Shown here piece by piece: positions 59,477 to 64,000 of a DNA stretch of 64,000 nt. The notes beneath the pieces are model-generated. The model had not been told where the DNA came from, made no database searches, and saw only the letters and a list, made by a program, of their open reading frames with translations. Made by a program: the position numbers and the translations under genes. How positions within the stretch are numbered: the stretch's first letter is position 1; every line of letters starts with the position of its first letter. Source of the DNA: Parapristionchus giblindavisi (taxonomy: Eukaryota; Nematoda; Chromadorea; Rhabditida; Diplogasteridae); the NCBI GenBank assembly GCA_943737045.1, contig CALSFV010000143.1:1-64000 (forward strand), in the 5' to 3' direction.

Positions 59477-62400
59477 TTAGGCAAATGAAACTAATTTGGA
59501 TGATTTGGGAGATGAAGAAGTGGAAAATGATGGAGAGGGAGAGGAAGGAGAGGGAGAGAGAGAGGAAGGAGAGGGAGAATAAGGAGAAAGAGAATTGGAG
59601 GGAATTGAGGGTGGAGTAATAGAAGGCTTAGAAGAAGGAGAGAAGTTATCAAGGTCACAAAATGAATGAAGTTGTCTTAATGATGATCCATGAAAGACTA
59701 AGTGTGATATGTTATCCGAATTGAGACGAAGGATCTCCTACAATATATACATATCATCACATATAATATAAATGAGATGAAAGATCAAAGATCAAGATAT
59801 GTACAGAGTTCATTCTTTCAATTGATGAGTCATACTCGATACACATCATCTATCAATATAATCCATGAGAACAAAAATAGTTGGAGTAAATGAATAATTT
59901 GATCTATTTCATCTTTTCTCATAACAGAAGAGGTGATAAGAGAAGGATGAAACAATGAATGAATGAATCAAAGATATAATGTCATTACATATATTTGTGT
60001 TTAAAAATTTTTTTGCACGGTGTAAATAAACAATATACGAGAGGAATCGCCAGAGGTTCGACCACCCCCCGGACATAGAAATTTCGACCCCATGAAAAAT
60101 TCAGATTAAGTACTTTGAACGATGCTCTATCGAACTGCGTTGGCCGAATTTGCATATCTGCTCTCATTTTCGAGTAACGGTACGTCAAAGTTGGCAGGTA
60201 CGGTATTTTTGGCTCGAGTGTGCGTCAGAAAAAGGATCATAACTCCGTTCAAAATAATGATAGAAATTTTTTCAAAAAAAGCATCGAAAGAGGAGATCTT
60301 GGGCAACATTTCCCAGTTGATGACGTCATTTGTCGACCATGCGCCGGTGCGGGGCGGTCGGTTTTATGAAAAAGTGACGTAACTTTCCTAATCGGAAAAA
60401 GTGCACTTTTCTTCTATGCGCGTTTTGTTGCGCCCATATGTGTCTAAAAATGACCCAAGTTTCAGAGGATTTGAGAAATGCAAAAAAGCGTTGATTTTAG
60501 TGACGCGACCTCGGACCTGTCATAGGAAAGAACGGCTTATTCCTTTATCAAGAAACAGCAAAGGAGCTTAAATGACTCAAAAATATCCAAAAAAAGCATT
60601 ACGATCTCAAAATACCCATATATGACAGTTATTTGAAACACAAAATCACCGAGTTCCGAAAAATTTGAAAAAAACCATATTTAGCTTTTCCACGTGGAAA
60701 AAACGTCTCGAGACTGATCAGTAATGTTAATTAATCTTTACAATATTTCTTATAATGTTTTTGAACATTTATGTTTTTGGAAGTGAAGGCCTACCTGCTC
60801 TTAGAGCCGAGATATCCGCCATCGAGATTACACGCGCGCGCCCCAACTCCGCGCGACTGCTCATCATCCGCTCTCTCACTCCCACACGCTCTTTCGTGAA
60901 CAGACACGGAGAGAAAAAAAGGAGAAGAGAGACTAACATCTGGCAACTACACGAAATGGAAATGTTAGAAAACTCTGAGCGAACAGAGTTGCATTTGAAC
61001 AACAAAGAACGAGTGTAAGCCCCCCCCCAAACCTTCCTCGCTCTCTCTCTCTCTTCAAGGAATGATGAAGTACAATGTCAAAACTAATGTTAGATAAAAT
61101 ACATTTATTAGAGAAATCAGCCACAATTGAAAACAATTAACATTGAAATCACATATTACAAAGACATCCGTTGTATCATGTTACTATGTTACTATTGCTA
61201 TCACTATTACTATGTTTAGTAAATCAATTGATCTCTCACCTTCCCCTCATCCCCATCCTCTTTTAATAATTTTATTCTTTCACATGTTTTTTTTTGCACT
61301 CGAACACTTTGTACTTGTTGAAACACCCTTGCGATGTACGATAAATAAATAAATAAAATAAGCAAAATCATTCGAGGCGTCGAGGTAAAGAGGTACCGCT
61401 CTAAAAACACCGAGCGGGTTCGAACCCCGGTTCGATCCAAATCTTTTGCTGATTTTTACAGACACAGAAAACGTGTTCCAAGGTATTTTTTCGTGATAAG
61501 AATGATGAAACAAGTTGTTTTGAGTCATTCTGATCTGGAAAACGTTCATTTTATGGCAACACATCTCTTCTCAAAGGGTGAGTTGGGGCGCGCGCGTGTG
61601 ATCTCGATGGCGGATATCTCGGCTCTAAGAGCAAGTAGGCCTTCACTTCCAAAAACATTAATGTTCAAAAACATTATAAGAAATACTATAAAGATTAATT
61701 AACATTACTGAGACGTTTTTTCCACGTGGAAAAGCAAAATATGGTTTTTTTTTCAAATTTTTCGGAACTCGGTGATTTTGTGTTTCAAATAACTGTTCTT
61801 TCAGTTGGGTCCCCCATATAGACCGCTCACAGGAGGGAGATCATGTCAGAATGATCTCCCCTCATTATCCTTGCATCGTCATTCCCCATGACCCATTCCC
61901 CTATATAAACCCCCTCCTATGTTGATAAAGTTAGTCTCGAGTGAGCTTGTCGTCTAGTCTTCCTTGTTACACTTCAACTGGCGACCAAGAGCATCGGACT
62001 CCACTCGGCGACCTCGGATTGAAGGTCTTCAAGGAAGACGGAGGAGTGGAGGTTTCAAGGACCGCCGACCCAGGATTGGAGTCTAACGGAATGGACGACA
62101 ATGAGGTGATGTCTAGGATTCGATTCTCATCTGAACCATTGAGCTGCCAGCGCGTTTGGATCCCAGGGAGAGGACCAACTTCGAAGATCTTCTGTGATGG
62201 GCCAAGAGTCGAGTCGAGGGCCACGCAAGGCATCCAGAAGTAGAAGAGCCGTGGGATGAGAAGATTCATGTTGTTTGACGGCGTTCCGTCAAAGGGGAGG
62301 AGTTGGATATCTCGGCTCTAAGAGCAGGTAGGCCTTCACTTCCAAAAACATAAATGTTCAAAAACATTATAAGAAATATTATAAAGATTAATTAACATTA

Positions 62401-63699
62401 CTGATCAGTCTCGAGACGTTTTTTCCACGTGGAAAAGCAAAATATGGTTTTTTTCAAATTTTTCGGAACTCGGTGATTTTGTGTTTCAAATAACTGTCAT
62501 ATATGGGTATTTTGAGATCGTAATGCTTTTTTTGGATATTTTTGAGTCATTTAAGCTCCTTTGCTGTTTCTTGATAAAGGAATAAGCCGTTCTTTCCTAT
62601 GACAGGTCCGAGGTCGCGTCACTAAAATCAACGCTTTTTTGCATTTCTCAAATCCTCTGAAACTTGGGTCATTTTTAGACACATATGGGCGCAACAAAAC
62701 GCGCATAGAAGAAAAGTGCACTTTTTCCGATTAGGAAAGTTACGTCACTTTTTCATAAAACCGACCGCCCCGCACCGGCGCATGGTCGACAAATGACGTC
62801 ATCAACTGGGAAATGTTGCCCAAGATCTCCTCTTTCGATGCTTTTTTTGAAAAAATTTCTATCATTATTTTGAACGGAGTTATGATCCTTTTTCTGACGC
62901 ACACTCGAGCCAAAAATACCGTACCTGCCAACTTTGACGTACCGTTACTCGAAAATGAGAGCAGATATGCAAATTCGGCCAACGCAGTTCGATAGAGCAT
63001 CGTTCAAAGTACTTAATCTGAATTTTTAATGGGGTCGAAATTTCTATGTCCGCGGACCCTCCGAAACGGTCGATTTTATCGCGATTATTCTCATACATAA
63101 GAAACGAATACTTATTATGCATCGATGATGGAACTAACTTTATATGGATCTTCTTCAATTGATTCAATCGATGGAGTTGAGTTTATTCGAGATGGCTCTT
63201 CCCTACAAATACAGTAATATAGATATATTGATCACATTTAATAATTTCATAGATAGATTGACAAGTTTAGTCTGAAGAATCACAAAATATAGTAAGGAAT
63301 AATAAGATCATATATATATGTTGGCAAGATAAGAGACTTTGATAAAGTTTGTACTAAATATTTAATAAAAAACAAAGGAATGTGTTGAAGCACTGGATAA
63401 CCGATAAGAGTATATTTTTGGAAAATTTCGGCACCCCCTGGGCCCCGAACATAGGTCGAAAAGTATGTTACAAAGTACCAAGCCTGACCTTATTTTGAGC
63501 CAAAATTTCACAAAAATTGAAAACCGTGACCGGATTTTGAAAACCGATATCTAACAATTTATTTTGAGGGACTGTTAAAATAGCAAAATGAAGAAATAAG
63601 TTATGATATGTGAAGAGTATGAACTTACTTTGGTGATCTTCGTAATATCTTCTCACTTATCGATCTCTTCAACATCTTTAGATTCTTATGAAGAACCAT
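59477..63699 (-). CDS. Unknown Ser/Pro-rich protein, four exons, one giant intron
   Basis: I do not recognise the family. Exon 1 (63629-63699) encodes MVLHKNLKMLKRSISEKILR and RSPK. Exon 2 (63139-63202) continues EEPSRINSTPSIESIEEDPY. Exon 3 (59805-59849) gives MMCIEYDSSIERMNS. Exon 4 (59477-59737) gives EILRLNSDNISHLVFHGSSL and then a serine/proline-rich tail ending KSSKLVSFA. Phases agree (AA|G, 0, 0), giving 146 aa. The second intron is 3.3 kb and contains the inverted-repeat element; the others are ordinary. Exon 4 includes the CT/GA-rich tract seen on + as AGAGGGAGAGGAAGGA, which makes the tail low-complexity. Additional exons could be hidden. Confidence 0.5.
61376..61440 (+). other. tRNA-like fragment, copy 2
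   Basis: Same stem and B-box arrangement as at 52615-52681 (CCGCTC...GAGCGG, GGTTCGAACCCC), one base changed upstream. It lies in the loop of the second inverted-repeat element. Confidence 0.5.
61795..62303 (+). mobile_element. LTR-retrotransposon remnant inside inverted-repeat element
   Basis: A candidate LTR begins TGTTCTTTCAG, has CCTATATAAACCCCC as a TATA box, and ends CTTGTTACA near 61971. Just after it is ACTGGCGACCAAGAG, a common layout for a primer-binding/leader site of Ty3-like elements. About 250 bp of open frame follow, then a purine tract AAAGGGGAGGAG at ~62291. A second LTR is not visible. It is more GC-rich than the host element. Confidence 0.55.
63450..63549. mobile_element. 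CATAGGTCGAA-family element, copy D, truncated
   Basis: Starts CATAGGTCGAAAAGTATG and carries the internal CCGGATTTTG repeat, but lacks the closing TTCGACCTATG. It lies in the first intron of the unknown Ser/Pro-rich gene. Confidence 0.75.
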
Positions 63700-64000
63700 C
63701 GCAAAGTTGAGTAGAACTATTGAAGAAGATGTTATGATAGATAAAATATAAATGGAAGTGAATGAAAAGAGTGAAAGTGTTGATTATGAATGAGAGATAA
63801 GGAGAAAGAATGCTATGACTTGTTAGGTCGCTAACTATGACTCATATATGATCATAGATAGATAAGAATTGAGAAGTGTAGTCTGAATCATAACAGAATG
63901 TAGTACCGAATAAGAACATCATATAAAGTTAAGATATAGAGCTCATATCTTTACTTATTCATATGTTAAAAAGATCATGGAGGACTAAAATACTATATAT
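63700..64000. other. Upstream flank of the last gene
   Basis: AT-rich sequence with no recognised feature; presumably promoter of the minus-strand gene. Confidence 0.5.

Larger units (their letters stand above)
60034..63095. mobile_element. 3.1-kb composite inverted-repeat element, copy 2
   Basis: The ends are TATACGAGAGGAATCGCC and the inverse of TATGAGAATAATCGCG. The arms are near-identical to those of the element at 50758-54221, but the two outermost ~60 bp are exchanged relative to the loop. The loop (about 61160-61570) is in the same orientation as in copy 1. It contains an LTR-like remnant at about 61795-62300 and a duplicated arm segment on either side of that remnant. Confidence 0.85.

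Noticed and set aside
50855..63000. Repeated ~86-codon frame [18 protein letters not shown]... in four arms
   Set aside because: It appears in every arm of the inverted repeats, but shows no known domain and is bounded by non-coding arm sequence. It could be worth a search but is not supported as a gene.

Overview
The window is nuclear DNA of an invertebrate animal with a compact, AT-rich genome. The genes are split into short exons by introns of about 40-80 bp. The gene set points to Metazoa: a DM-domain factor, phosphorylase kinase beta, a globin, condensin II CAP-H2, and DNAJB12/14. I cannot place the phylum. Many 3' splice sites end in AAG or GAG rather than CAG/TAG, which is unusual.

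Layout. Positions 1-6955 are a purine-rich satellite-like array of a ~21-bp unit, and 7327-7790 is a 45-bp minisatellite. From about 7.9 kb on the window is gene-dense: RFC3 (-), NCAPH2 (-), FMC1 (-), an acidic coiled-coil protein (+), DDB1 (+), EDF1/MBF1 (-), a DHRS4-like SDR (+), a DM-domain protein (+), PHKB (-), SNRPD3 (+), a globin (+), DCP2 (-), a small unknown protein (+), a DNAJB12/14-type J protein (+), a putative tail-anchored protein (-), a CRIP-type LIM protein (-) and an unknown serine/proline-rich protein (-). Most are housekeeping genes for DNA replication and repair, chromosome condensation, splicing, mRNA decapping, ER proteostasis and glycogen metabolism. They are packed on both strands with short spacers and several divergent pairs. 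I see no pathway that links them.

Mobile DNA sits almost entirely inside introns. DDB1 alone carries four unrelated insertions: a 1.4-kb foldback element, a ~5-kb decayed DIRS-type tyrosine-recombinase retrotransposon with a recognisable internal complementary region, a 416-bp element flanked by TTA, and a 465-bp hAT-like element with an exact 8-bp target duplication. Two related 3.1-3.5-kb inverted-repeat elements lie in introns of the J-protein gene and of the last unknown gene. Their terminal sequences are swapped relative to their loops. A small family with CATAGGTCGAA ends occurs four times. No tRNA, rRNA or CRISPR was recognised. Exon joins were made by eye from GT...AG signals and protein similarity, so gene ends and a few splice sites are approximate.
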